Source: Chryseobacterium sp. C-71 (lineage in GTDB: Bacteria; Bacteroidota; Bacteroidia; Flavobacteriales; Weeksellaceae). From it: a stretch of DNA of 64,000 nt. The position numbers and the translations under genes were made by a program. The stretch covers positions 1,426,001 to 1,490,000 of the forward strand of contig NZ_CP087131.1 in assembly GCF_020911865.1 (NCBI RefSeq), written 5' to 3'. The stretch's first letter is position 1. Each line of letters begins with the position of its first letter. The notes under the pieces are model-generated. The model was given only the letters and a program-made list of their open reading frames with translations. It searched no databases and had not been told where the DNA came from. Below, one piece after another: positions 44,650-54,024 of this stretch.

Positions 44650-47600
44650 TTAATCTTTCTTCAAAACATCTTTTATTCCATCTAAACCTTCGCTGAACTG
44701 TGCGAGCAATGCCACAATCTGTGTCATTCTATCATTTTCACCCAAACCTTTGATCATTTTATTTTTGACAAAAGTTTTCTTGATTTCGTCCCAGCGTAAT
44801 TTTTCATCATCAGAAATCAGATTCATCAGCTCTTTCAGTTTCAGCATATTCGATTCTGCTCCGGTTGTGAGTGTCTGAGATTCGTTTTGATAATGATTTA
44901 AGACGATCTGCGTCACTTCTTCTTCTTTTAAAATAGGCTGAATTTGCGAAATCAGCTTATTCATATTTCGATAAGAACCCTGCAATTTGAAAGACGGTTC
45001 GTTTCGGTAATCATCAGCCATTGCAGCGGAAGCGATGTATTGTTTATTGACTTTTAAAACAACATCTCTTACTTTCAAGGTATTTTCTAAAACCTTTCTA
45101 AAGTCTGAAATTTCATTTGAACTGAAGTTTCCTGCCAGATCTGCATTCGTAGAATTGGTTTGAATGCTGTTGTATAGACTGTACAGATTTTCCATTCCCT
45201 GATTGGTTAATCTTGTAAGATAATCGTTTGACATCAAAGCATTTTCAATTAAACTTAAATCAAACAATTCGGTTTTGCTTCCTGAAATTTCACCCAAATT
45301 ATAGGTATCGGAACGGTTCGCTAGCATATCCGGAATTTTGAATTTCTCGCCACTTTCCGTGTACGGATTTCCAGCCATCACGAGACAGAAACGCTTTGAT
45401 CTTAAATCATACGTTTTGCTTTCGCCGTTATAAATTCCTTCAATTTTTCTTTGTCCGTCGGCTAAAGAGATGAATTTCTGTAAAAACTCAGGATTACAAT
45501 GCTGAATATCATCGAGATACAACATCACATTATCACCCATTTCCAAAGCTAAATTCAGTTTTTCAAGTTCCTGCTTTGCTCCGGCATTTTTTGCTTCGTT
45601 CGGATCGGTGGAAACAATATCGTGACCGATCGACGGGCCGTTGATTTTCATAAAAACCAATCCCATCCGGTCGGCCATATATTCCATCAAGGTTGTTTTT
45701 CCGTAGCCGGGCGGTGAAACGAGGAGCAACATCCCCATTCTGTCTGTGCGTTTGTCGTTTCCGACTGTTCCTAACTGTTTCGCCAAATTTGCTCCGATCA
45801 AAGGGAAATAGACATCGCTGATCAATTTATTTCTTACAAACGAACTCAAAACCTGAGATTTGAATGTATCGATTTTTAGACTTTTCTTTTTATCATTCAC
45901 CCATTTTGCTTTCAACTCCTGCAGCTGCTTGTATTTTGGAACAACCACTTCATTGAAATTGGATAAGCGGGAATTGAATTCATAATAATTCAAATGATAA
46001 TCAAGATCTTTTTCTAATGATTTTAAACCTTTCAAAACCGCTTCATACGTGACATGCAGAATATTTTCTGCGTTGAATTGCTGGGTCACAAAAAACACTG
46101 CGGTTTCTTTTTTAATATCATCCTCAAAATTCAGTTCTGAATTAAATAAGAATGCATTCAAAGCACTTTCTGCAATAGAAAAACAGGCTGAAGGATAATC
46201 TTTCAACGCATTCAGCTGATCGATGAACTCAAGGTCTTTTCCTTTTTCCTTTAAATTTTTTAAAAATGAATCATACAGCAAAGCCGCCTTCTCAGAAACC
46301 ACAAACGCTGATTTATTTTCTCTTTTCAGATAAATGGCAGCATTAAAATCATTGACCTCAGCAAAAAGATGATTGTTTTGGGCAAACGATTTTATTTCAT
46401 CCGACAATTCTTTATTGAGATATTGAAAACCTTTATCAGTTACAAATGATTTTGAAATTAAATTCGCCGCTTCAAACTGTTTCTGATAATATTCTTTTCT
46501 TTCCTGATTCAAAAAATACCAGAACAATTGCGCCAGCGCTCTTTCTGATGGCGTAAACTGCATCAATCCCAGCTCATTATGCATCTGCTGAAGTTTTGAA
46601 ACAATCGTCAACGCATCTTCATCGTGAATTCCTTTCACCAAACCTTCTCCAAAATGCTCAGTCATAAACTGCTGAATTGCATTTCGGTTTTGCTGTTCAG
46701 TATTGATATTTTTATTTTTTGAAAAAATATTCCATGCTAAATATTCAAAACGCTTGACATTTGAATTTTCGGAAATGTATTCCTGATTCCAGACCTCTTT
46801 GTAATCTGAAATTGTTTCAAAATTCAGAGGTTCATAAAATCCCGTTCCGGTTAAATGATAATAATATTGCGCATTTCGAAGCACCAAAGTCAGATCTAAT
46901 TTCTGACGGTTCACGGCAAATTTATATTCACCCAAAGCGATCACATTGTCACCATCTGCATAAATTTCTTTTTTATCTTTGAGCTTTCTGACCGCTTCCT
47001 GCTGAGAAGTTTTCAGCAAAGTCTGAATTTCTTCAGCTTTGGCAGAATCTTCCATTTCCATTAACTGGCGGGAAATATCACGAACTTTTTCCACCATCAA
47101 ATCGGTTGCAAAATAGCCGTTGATTTCGTTTTCAGCATCGAAAGATTCCGTCTTTGTTTTGACAGACTGTAAAATCCTTTTTGCAGAATCATATAAACTT
47201 TGAGTACGCTTGTTTCTAGATTCTGTTAACTGAACTCTTTTGTTTTGAAAATGACCGTACGCTTCTTCTCTTTTTTCGCCAATTTTTTGGATAAACTCAT
47301 CAAAATCAATGAATTTTGTTTCCATTTCTTCTAACTGAATGGAAAGTTTGGTCAGGTATTCGTCACATTTTTCCGGAGTTTGGGACAGTTCTAGAAAATT
47401 AATTACCGACTGATCAAACAATGTCATTTGCGCCTGAGAATCAGCTGACAGTTCTTTACCGGAAATTTCTCTTTTCCTTTTTGATAATTCTAAACGCTCC
47501 TGATTTAACCTTGCAAAAATCACCGAAATATTTTCAATAATCTGCGTGGATTGTGAAGTATCTTCAATTTTCAAATTATTGACAATATCCACCAAAAGCT

Positions 47601-49461
47601 CAAGCTGTGAAGACAAATTGCTGATTTCTTCTTCAATAGTTTTAGCATCAATCGCTTTCTGCAAATTGATGATATTTTCAGAAATTGATTGCGCTCGGGT
47701 TTCGTAAGGCAACAAAGAATTTTCCTGAAGCAGGAAATTTACACAGGCATTGGAAAGTTCTTCTGATCTCGCAGCCAGCGACTGATCTAGGACATCAAGA
47801 ATTTTTAAATCCACATATTTCAGATCTCTTGCACCGATAATTTCGCCACGCAAAGCTCTGATCCGCGAAAGCATATCAATATATTCTGTCAATTGAGAAT
47901 AATTGATCCTCTTAGTATCCTCTAAAATTTTTCCGCAGGAAACTTTGATCTTCTCAACAGATTCTGCGGTATTTTTTTTCTGTTCGACCACTTTTTCGAA
48001 CTCGTTGATTGCAGAATGAGCTATTTTCCGGATTTCTTTTAAAGGTTTATCTAAATTTTGAACCTCATCATCACCCAGAAAATAATATGCATCTAAAATC
48101 GTGGTTGAAAGCTTGACAATATCATCATACAAACCGCTATAAGAATCTTCCTTGTTCAGTAAAGTAATCAGCTCCTGACTTTCCGCCATCACACGAACGA
48201 TGTCCTTATTCCCGATTTTATAAATCAGCGTGTCTGATTTTTCGGTATTCGGTAACAATTCTTTCGCGTAAGGTGTTTGCCAGATTTGAGCTAAATGATG
48301 CTTCGTCGTTTCTACGCTTTCTCTTAAATAAATAAGTTTCCCATCATTTAAAATTGAATATCCACTACAACGAATCGGTATTTCGATAGTCTGTGTGATG
48401 ATATTGTATGAAATTAGCTGATAATTATTGGTTTTATCATCATAGAAAACATACATAAAATTTTCGCCGTTCGGTTCAGAAATCGTTTTCAGATAATGAA
48501 GACGGTTTGAATCCTGAGAAATTACTTTCAGGCCTCCCGTCTGCAAAGCATAACCATTCGAGAACAATACGCCCTGATTTTCCGGAAGCAAAACCGCTGA
48601 ATGCTTCAAAGTATCAACACGAGAAACTATTTTTTCTTTATGATTGTAAATGAAATATCTTTCAGATTCCTGATAGGGTTTAATTTTAAATAAAACCAGA
48701 TTATCAAGGTCGCAGAAATGAATTTCAGCATCATCGAGATTCTGATCTTTATGAATGACATCTTCTGAATAAATTCCTTTTCCGGTGTCGGTATTGTCTT
48801 CGATTTTAATGGTAATATCGCCGCCAATCGACTCTACAAAAACTTTATCGGCCAAAGAAACGTGCGGAAATTTTCCACTGCGCTGCATATCTCTTGTCGC
48901 TTTCGTCCACGCAAAACCATGCTGTGGCGGATAAGTAACCTCCGAAGCACTTCTGGAATCTACATAAACCAGCTGATCTTCTTTGATCAACCATTTGAAA
49001 GCCTTGATGTCAGATGTACTTTCAGATAATTGGAAAACCATGTACAGATAGTTTTCGGTAAAATGAAAGCGTGCGAAAAAAGTATTTCTGTAATATTTAT
49101 ATAAATTTTTGAACTCTTCAATGAAAATTTCATCTTCAATCAAAGAAGCATCTTGAGGCTCAAAACGCTTGCTATTTATTTTATAAACCGAAAAAACATC
49201 GGTAATATTGATCTCTGTCTGTAAGCCCAAATGAGCATTTGAACCAAATATTAATGTGTTTTTTAACGAAAAAATATCTTTGGCAATACAATTATGTTCT
49301 GTAGAAATTCTTTCGTTGGCAATAAGAGAAAAATCTACGCCGCCGAAAATTTCTTTACGGTTTTCGTTCAGCTTCTGAAGCCTCTGAATGAGGTCATTTT
49401 TCTGCTCATTCAGACGGCTCTGAATAATTTCGTATGTCCCTGAATTTAATTTTTCTGACAT
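44650..49461 (-). CDS. Giant AAA-type ATPase (DNA-repair-ATPase-like) of the membrane-stress module
   Basis: 1603 residues. About 1200 N-terminal residues hold a beta-propeller-like region (FMYVFYDDKTNNYQLISYN, WLIKEDQLVYVDSRSA) and long coiled coils (about 560-830). The AAA domain lies near residues 1230-1420: Walker A SPPGYGKTTLMEYMADRMG (about 1249), Walker B NVMLYLDDIQHCNPEFLQKF (about 1312) and an arginine-rich sensor region MLANRSDTYNLG. Such giant ATPases occur with flotillin and PspA genes near Ter systems. It is last in the minus-strand run after flotillin, 381 bases away across a terminator. What it remodels is unknown. Confidence 0.8.
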   Translation of the reverse strand: MSEKLNSGTYEIIQSRLNEQKNDLIQRLQKLNENRKEIFGGVDFSLIANERISTEHNCIAKDIFSLKNTLIFGSNAHLGLQTEINITDVFSVYKINSKRFEPQDASLIEDEIFIEEFKNLYKYYRNTFFARFHFTENYLYMVFQLSESTSDIKAFKWLIKEDQLVYVDSRSASEVTYPPQHGFAWTKATRDMQRSGKFPHVSLADKVFVESIGGDITIKIEDNTDTGKGIYSEDVIHKDQNLDDAEIHFCDLDNLVLFKIKPYQESERYFIYNHKEKIVSRVDTLKHSAVLLPENQGVLFSNGYALQTGGLKVISQDSNRLHYLKTISEPNGENFMYVFYDDKTNNYQLISYNIITQTIEIPIRCSGYSILNDGKLIYLRESVETTKHHLAQIWQTPYAKELLPNTEKSDTLIYKIGNKDIVRVMAESQELITLLNKEDSYSGLYDDIVKLSTTILDAYYFLGDDEVQNLDKPLKEIRKIAHSAINEFEKVVEQKKNTAESVEKIKVSCGKILEDTKRINYSQLTEYIDMLSRIRALRGEIIGARDLKYVDLKILDVLDQSLAARSEELSNACVNFLLQENSLLPYETRAQSISENIINLQKAIDAKTIEEEISNLSSQLELLVDIVNNLKIEDTSQSTQIIENISVIFARLNQERLELSKRKREISGKELSADSQAQMTLFDQSVINFLELSQTPEKCDEYLTKLSIQLEEMETKFIDFDEFIQKIGEKREEAYGHFQNKRVQLTESRNKRTQSLYDSAKRILQSVKTKTESFDAENEINGYFATDLMVEKVRDISRQLMEMEDSAKAEEIQTLLKTSQQEAVRKLKDKKEIYADGDNVIALGEYKFAVNRQKLDLTLVLRNAQYYYHLTGTGFYEPLNFETISDYKEVWNQEYISENSNVKRFEYLAWNIFSKNKNINTEQQNRNAIQQFMTEHFGEGLVKGIHDEDALTIVSKLQQMHNELGLMQFTPSERALAQLFWYFLNQERKEYYQKQFEAANLISKSFVTDKGFQYLNKELSDEIKSFAQNNHLFAEVNDFNAAIYLKRENKSAFVVSEKAALLYDSFLKNLKEKGKDLEFIDQLNALKDYPSACFSIAESALNAFLFNSELNFEDDIKKETAVFFVTQQFNAENILHVTYEAVLKGLKSLEKDLDYHLNYYEFNSRLSNFNEVVVPKYKQLQELKAKWVNDKKKSLKIDTFKSQVLSSFVRNKLISDVYFPLIGANLAKQLGTVGNDKRTDRMGMLLLVSPPGYGKTTLMEYMADRMGLVFMKINGPSIGHDIVSTDPNEAKNAGAKQELEKLNLALEMGDNVMLYLDDIQHCNPEFLQKFISLADGQRKIEGIYNGESKTYDLRSKRFCLVMAGNPYTESGEKFKIPDMLANRSDTYNLGEISGSKTELFDLSLIENALMSNDYLTRLTNQGMENLYSLYNSIQTNSTNADLAGNFSSNEISDFRKVLENTLKVRDVVLKVNKQYIASAAMADDYRNEPSFKLQGSYRNMNKLISQIQPILKEEEVTQIVLNHYQNESQTLTTGAESNMLKLKELMNLISDDEKLRWDEIKKTFVKNKMIKGLGENDRMTQIVALLAQFSEGLDGIKDVLKKD

Positions 49462-49524
49462 ATTTTTTGAGATATTAGATGCTAGATTTTAGACTACCAT
49501 CATACTATTAAAAACATTTATTTT

Positions 49525-49655
49525 TTAACCATTAAGGTTTATTAAGTAATTAAGAATCATTAAGTTTAGCTTCGCTTTAAGTTTCATGCTTATAAAAAAT
49601 CTATTGATTTTCTTAACCCAACTTAACATCTTAATAATTCTTAATGGTAAAGTTT
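49525..49655. repeat. Inverted repeat element between flotillin and the ATPase
   Basis: TTAACCATTAAGGTTTATTA at the left is mirrored by TAATAATTCTTAATGGTAA at the right, with TAAGTTTAGC/ACTTAACAT pieces inside. A MITE-like palindrome with no gene. Confidence 0.5.
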
Positions 49656-49675
49656 TTTAAATTTATATTGAGAAA

Positions 49676-49720
49676 AAAACTCTCAAAGCATCATTGAAAA
49701 ATCACACAATGAGAGTTTTA
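49676..49720 (-). terminator. Terminator downstream of flotillin
   Basis: AAAACTCTCATTG pairs with CAATG and TGAGAGTTT across an AT-rich loop with one bulge, followed by a T-run on the minus strand. Confidence 0.6.
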
Positions 49721-49767
49721 CAATATAATTTAGTTATGATTCCATTTTTAAAAAACAATTTCTATTA

Positions 49768-49816
49768 GATAGGATTTTATCCTATCCTTTGTTAAGCCGT
49801 CCCTTTGGGACTTTCC
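49768..49816. repeat. GGATTTTATCC interspersed repeat, copy 2
   Basis: GATAGGATTTTATCCTATC, CTTTGTTAAG, then GTCCC-TTT-GGGAC. It matches the three-part layout of the element at 27133-27180. Confidence 0.6.
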
Positions 49817-49842
49817 AGTAAGTTTAAAAAAGAAATTATGTT

Positions 49843-51852
49843 TTATCTGATTGGTTTTTGGTCAACACCTAAATGTTTAGCCATATCCATTGCTCTTGAC
49901 AATAGGCCTTTTTCATGTTGATCGGCAACACCATTGAGTTTGAAAATCAGGCTTGCGATGCTCATGTTTTTGATGTCTTCGGAAGAAATATTGTATTTAT
50001 CAACCATTCCCATTACTTTTCCGATGATGTTTTCGCCGTCACCCAAAAGGTTTTCTTTAATCAACGTAGCATTTTCGCTGTGACTGATGAATTTATCTAA
50101 ACCTTTACCAGCAGAGACCTGACGAACGACATTATCAAAAAACGTATTATCTCCACCAACGATGTCAATTTTCGCAGACTTAAATGCCTCTGCAAGAACT
50201 CCGGCCTGAGCCTGTGCGATGTCTTTCTGAATTGAGATTTGAGCCAATTCCACTTCTTTTGCTTTCGCTAAAGTCAATCTGAACTCTTCGTGATCTTTTC
50301 CGGCATCGTTCAGTTTTTTCATTGCTTCTGCCTTTTCTGTAATTCCGGCCGCTTCCGCAAATGCTTTCTCCTTGATAACTTCGGCTTGTGCAATACCTTC
50401 TTTTCTTTCAGCTTCCGCTTTTTTCTCGATAACGATTGACTCTACAATTCCCTGTCTTTCTGCTGCATCCGCTTTTGCATGAAGAACCTGAGCTTCAGAT
50501 AAACCTACGGTTGCTTCTTCTTTTGCTTTTGCATCAGCAATAATCTTACGAGCTTCTGCTTCTTTTTCAGCTCCGTCACGTTTTGCCTGAGCTTCGATCA
50601 CATATTTCTGAGCATCTTTTTCTGCAGATAATTTTCTGGATTCTGCGGCTCTGGTTTCCTGAATCAATTTCTTTTCAGCTTCCTGAGTTGCCAAAGTAAT
50701 TTCCACTTGTTTGTTTCTGTCGGCTGTTTTGAAAGCTTCAAGATCTTTAATTCCCTGTTGTTCTTCCACCACCGTTTTTTCCATTGTTAATCGCTCACGA
50801 ATTGCATCCTGAATATTTTTCTTTTCTAATTCGATTGCTTTTTCTTTTTCGATCTGAGCCAAAGAAACAATTCTTTCTCTTTCTGTTGCTTCCAACATTT
50901 GATCCTTTTGCACTCTTTCGGTTTCCACCAAATCGGCACGTTCCTTATTTTTAGCTGCAATAACAACCTGTCTTTGCTTATTTTCTTCTGCAATCTGAAG
51001 TTTTTCTTCTGTAGCAATACGAACGGTTTCATATTTCAAACGCTCTTCTTCATCTACTTTCAAAATCTCGGCATTTTCACGGGCTTTGATGTTGGCAACT
51101 TCTCTTTTTTGAGATTCTTCTTTTTCCGCCAACTGCTTTTCCAGTTCTAAAATTGCTTCACGGGCTTCAACATTCTGCTTAGTGATGGTTTTTTCCTCGT
51201 CTCTACGAACCTGATTAGCTTTGATGTTCTGATTTGCTGTCAGTTCTGTAATTTTCTTGATACCTTCTGAATCTAAAATATTGTCTTTATCTAAATTTTC
51301 AATTTTGGTTTGTTCTAAGAAATCAATTGCACAATCATCCAAAACATAGCCATTAAGGTCTGTTCCGATAATGTCAAGAATCTCTTGGCGAAATTCACTT
51401 CTCGCTTCGTACAATTCAATAAATTCAAACTTTTTACCTACTGTTTTCAAAGCTTCTGAAAATTTAGCTTCAAATAACTCTCTCAAAGTATTGATATCCG
51501 AAGCTCTTATACAGCCAATTGTCTGACCAACATTCACAATATCGTCAACCGATTTATTGACTCTGATAAAGAAAGCAACCTGTATATCAGCTCTCATATT
51601 ATCTTTACAAATTAACCCTGCTCTTCCTTCTCTGGCAATTTCAAGTTTTTTCACTGAAATATCCATAGATTCCATTCTGTGAATGACCGGAATAACGATT
51701 CCTGCATTGAAGAAAACTTTCGTACCTCCGTAACCTGTTCTTAAAATGACGATTCCCTGAACGGTTTTTTTATACATTGATAAAATCCAGAAAATCAATC
51801 CGAGGGAAGCTACCACAATGATAACGATTCCTGCAATTAAAGTTGTGTTCAT
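49843..51852 (-). CDS. Flotillin-like SPFH/band 7 protein
   Basis: 669 residues. A single N-terminal membrane segment (LIAGIVIIVVASLGLIFWILSM) is followed by an SPFH domain (GIVILRTGYGGTKVFFNAGIVI to AIDFLEQTKIENLD). A long Ala/Glu/Lys-rich coiled coil of about 330 residues follows, then a C-terminal region. The Ala-Glu repeats (EAEARKIIADAKAKEEA, AEAAGITEKAEAM) are typical of flotillin. It organises membrane micro-domains. It is in a minus-strand module with NfeD-like and PspA genes. Confidence 0.92.
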   Translation of the reverse strand: MNTTLIAGIVIIVVASLGLIFWILSMYKKTVQGIVILRTGYGGTKVFFNAGIVIPVIHRMESMDISVKKLEIAREGRAGLICKDNMRADIQVAFFIRVNKSVDDIVNVGQTIGCIRASDINTLRELFEAKFSEALKTVGKKFEFIELYEARSEFRQEILDIIGTDLNGYVLDDCAIDFLEQTKIENLDKDNILDSEGIKKITELTANQNIKANQVRRDEEKTITKQNVEAREAILELEKQLAEKEESQKREVANIKARENAEILKVDEEERLKYETVRIATEEKLQIAEENKQRQVVIAAKNKERADLVETERVQKDQMLEATERERIVSLAQIEKEKAIELEKKNIQDAIRERLTMEKTVVEEQQGIKDLEAFKTADRNKQVEITLATQEAEKKLIQETRAAESRKLSAEKDAQKYVIEAQAKRDGAEKEAEARKIIADAKAKEEATVGLSEAQVLHAKADAAERQGIVESIVIEKKAEAERKEGIAQAEVIKEKAFAEAAGITEKAEAMKKLNDAGKDHEEFRLTLAKAKEVELAQISIQKDIAQAQAGVLAEAFKSAKIDIVGGDNTFFDNVVRQVSAGKGLDKFISHSENATLIKENLLGDGENIIGKVMGMVDKYNISSEDIKNMSIASLIFKLNGVADQHEKGLLSRAMDMAKHLGVDQKPIR

Positions 51853-51989
51853 ATTTTTATAGTTTATTTATTTTAATGTGTTTTTAATTTTAAAGTAAGT
51901 GTTATAATATTTAATTATTGCTTATTTGTCATAATACTTGTTTTTAACTCAAAGTCCGCAAATATTTTTTAAATGCCAACTGTTTTTTA

Positions 51990-52026
51990 AGCTCGCAAAG
52001 GCGTTCCAATCGGCAATGAACGCAGA
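51990..52026. repeat. CGTTCGCAAGG interspersed repeat, copy 3 (diverged)
   Basis: AAGCTCGCAAAGGCGTTCC followed by AATCGGCAATGAACG. It resembles the copies at 34244 and 38782. Confidence 0.5.
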
Positions 52027-52138
52027 AACATTTTCAATTACGACTATCCCGACAATAAGTTTAATTAGAGAAATTTAAAGTAAAAATTCTAAGATGTAGT
52101 TGAATATCATCATTATTAAAGCAACCATAGCATTAATT

Positions 52139-52786
52139 TTAAAAACGAATTTCTGTGGCAACATAATAGAATTTCCTTTGAGGATCTTCATCTACGATAA
52201 TTACTTTTGTTCCGTATTCTATCTTTTCACCGTCTTTACTCTTCACCATTAAAGTCATAGGATCGCTTCCGATAAAAACTTCTAAAATTCCGGTTTTATC
52301 TCCATGAATAGTTGATTTCATTCTTCCTTCCCTTCCTAAAAAATCGTGCGGCTTTTCTCCTTTATGATTGATTTCCCTGAAAAATGGATTCAAAGGTTTT
52401 AAAAGCAGTTTTGTGATTAAAATAGCCAACAAAAACATGGGAAAAACCGTTATAACCGCAATCCAAAGTTCTGGTGAAAAATAAACCTCAACATAAAATG
52501 AACCCAACCATGTGAAAAACAGCGCAATTGTTAAAAAATAGGAAATGGGAACAATATCCAGATTCAGAAATTTCAAAAACTGGATAAAATCTGAAGAACT
52601 GCCTGTAACATGAATATAACCATCCGGCGCATCTACATCCGTATCAAAATCTGCATCGATTCCTATATCAATATCCAAACCTGTGATAATGGTAAACAGC
52701 CAATAGATCACCGCCAAAATCAGCAGCACACTCAAGACGGTATTTACCGGCGAAAATGATATATGTAGAAATTCCTGAAAGGTCAT
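52139..52786 (-). CDS. NfeD/YqiJ-like membrane protein with OB-fold
   Basis: 215 residues. Three membrane segments (TVLSVLLILAVIYWLFTIITGL, YFLTIALFFTWLGSFYVEVYF, WIAVITVFPMFLLAILITKLLL) are followed by an OB-fold tail (FLGREGRMKSTIHGDKTGILEVFIG to EKIEYGTKVIIVDEDPQ). NfeD-type proteins partner with flotillins. It is 4 bases after the PspA gene and just upstream of flotillin on the same strand, which fits the flotillin/YqiJ pairing. An Asp-rich loop (IGIDADFDTDVDAPDG) faces one side of the membrane. Confidence 0.85.
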   Translation of the reverse strand: MTFQEFLHISFSPVNTVLSVLLILAVIYWLFTIITGLDIDIGIDADFDTDVDAPDGYIHVTGSSSDFIQFLKFLNLDIVPISYFLTIALFFTWLGSFYVEVYFSPELWIAVITVFPMFLLAILITKLLLKPLNPFFREINHKGEKPHDFLGREGRMKSTIHGDKTGILEVFIGSDPMTLMVKSKDGEKIEYGTKVIIVDEDPQRKFYYVATEIRF

Positions 52787-52789
52787 ATT

Positions 52790-53491
52790 TTAGCCTTTTT
52801 TAAATGATTCTTTTAGTTTTTGCAAAGCATTTTCCGCTTCACCGTCTATATTTTTTACCAGATCATCAATTTCATCATCCACAGATTTTCCAGCTTTGGA
52901 AATATCGCTGTAAGCTTCTGCCATCGCCTCCTGCTGCACTACTTTTTCTTTAAGCTTTTCGAGCATAGAAACCGCACTGCTGCCGTCAATCTGCGTCATT
53001 TTTTGATTAATATCTTTCGTTGCTTCGCTTACCTGCACTCTTGCTTCCAAAGTTCTGAGTTCATTTTCCCATTTTGAAATACTCGATTTCAGGTTATTGA
53101 TATTTGCCTGCATTTTTTCACAATCGTCCTGCAGCTTTTCATTTTCCTTTTTTAAATTTTCGGCTCTTTCCTGTGCTATACTCTGTTTTTTAAGAGATTC
53201 TTTCGCCAAACGATCTGCTTCTGAAACCTCAATTTCACCTTTCTCCGATTTCTGAACCAGAAGAATTGCCTTCGTATAATAATCTTTCGCTGCCTGTTCT
53301 TCAGATTCAATTTCGTTTTTCTTGCGTATAGAAAGCGCTTTTAACTTAGCCAAAGCTTCCATACTTTCCGACAATTGATTTTTCATATCAGAAATTCCGT
53401 TTTCCGTGAGCTTTATGGGATCTTCAAAATTTTCTAAAACCGAATTGATCTCGGCTTTTCCTATTGTATATAATCTTTTAAAAATATTCAT
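52790..53491 (-). CDS. pspA: PspA/IM30 family protein
   Basis: 233 residues, almost entirely coiled coil. The start MNIFKRLYTIGKAEINSVLENFEDPIKL matches the amphipathic helix and DP motif of PspA, and QAEMAEAY-like text (VVQQEAMAEAYSDI) follows. PspA binds and repairs stressed inner membranes. It is between the YbjN-like gene and the NfeD-like gene in one run. Confidence 0.92.
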   Translation of the reverse strand: MNIFKRLYTIGKAEINSVLENFEDPIKLTENGISDMKNQLSESMEALAKLKALSIRKKNEIESEEQAAKDYYTKAILLVQKSEKGEIEVSEADRLAKESLKKQSIAQERAENLKKENEKLQDDCEKMQANINNLKSSISKWENELRTLEARVQVSEATKDINQKMTQIDGSSAVSMLEKLKEKVVQQEAMAEAYSDISKAGKSVDDEIDDLVKNIDGEAENALQKLKESFKKG

Positions 53492-53505
53492 ATTGTAGTT
53501 TTTAC

Positions 53506-53907
53506 TTATTTAGTCATTTGTATCATTTCGCTGTTAAACTCTCCTACCAAAATTCCGAGAGAATCTATAGAAGCCATCACTTCGTTTTGCGCCATATTAT
53601 CCACAGGCAAAGTATCTCTGAAGATTACTTTCTTTCCTGAGTGATCCAACACAAATGCACCATGTACAATATCCCGGTTTTTCTGAAGCAGAATTTTATA
53701 AATCTCTTGGGTGGGATTTTTAATTTCAAAGAGAAACTGCTCCATGATTAAAATCGTATCGGAAACAATCAGAATCATATTTTTAATTCCGTTGGATTCT
53801 TTTTCTATAATTAAAACTTTCTGATTTTCATCCTGAAAACTGATGGTAAACTCATAATCTAATAGCCAATGTTTTACCTTATTAAATATCCTGTTTTTTT
53901 CACTCAT
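53506..53907 (-). CDS. YbjN-like/type III chaperone-fold protein
   Basis: 133 residues, all soluble. The strands LLDYEFTISFQDENQKVLIIEKE and MILIVSDTILIMEQFLFEI, then a helix with YKILLQKNRDIVHGAFVLDHSGKKVIFRDTLPVDNM, match the YbjN (secretion-chaperone) fold. It is the first gene of the minus-strand PspA-flotillin run and is divergent from the XRE gene. Role is unknown but related domains occur in stress modules. Confidence 0.7.
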   Translation of the reverse strand: MSEKNRIFNKVKHWLLDYEFTISFQDENQKVLIIEKESNGIKNMILIVSDTILIMEQFLFEIKNPTQEIYKILLQKNRDIVHGAFVLDHSGKKVIFRDTLPVDNMAQNEVMASIDSLGILVGEFNSEMIQMTK

Positions 53908-53937
53908 CTTTCTGCGTATTTAGTTTCAATTATTATA

Positions 53938-54007
53938 CAAATGTAATAATTTTCTGTTAAAATGCAAATATTATTAGCAAAATAAATTTCAAAATTCTGT
54001 ACATTTG
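53938..54007. promoter_or_regulatory. Divergent promoters and a possible operator of the PspA module
   Basis: Two perfect -7 elements of the same sequence, TACATTTG, face apart: minus strand 53938-53945 for the YbjN-PspA-flotillin run, plus strand 54000-54007 for the XRE gene. Between them TAATAAT at 53944-53950 is mirrored by ATTATTA at 53969-53975 (approximate). That inverted repeat is a candidate binding site of the XRE protein, which would link its level to that of the module. Confidence 0.5.
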
Positions 54008-54024
54008 CAAAAAGGATTAGACTT

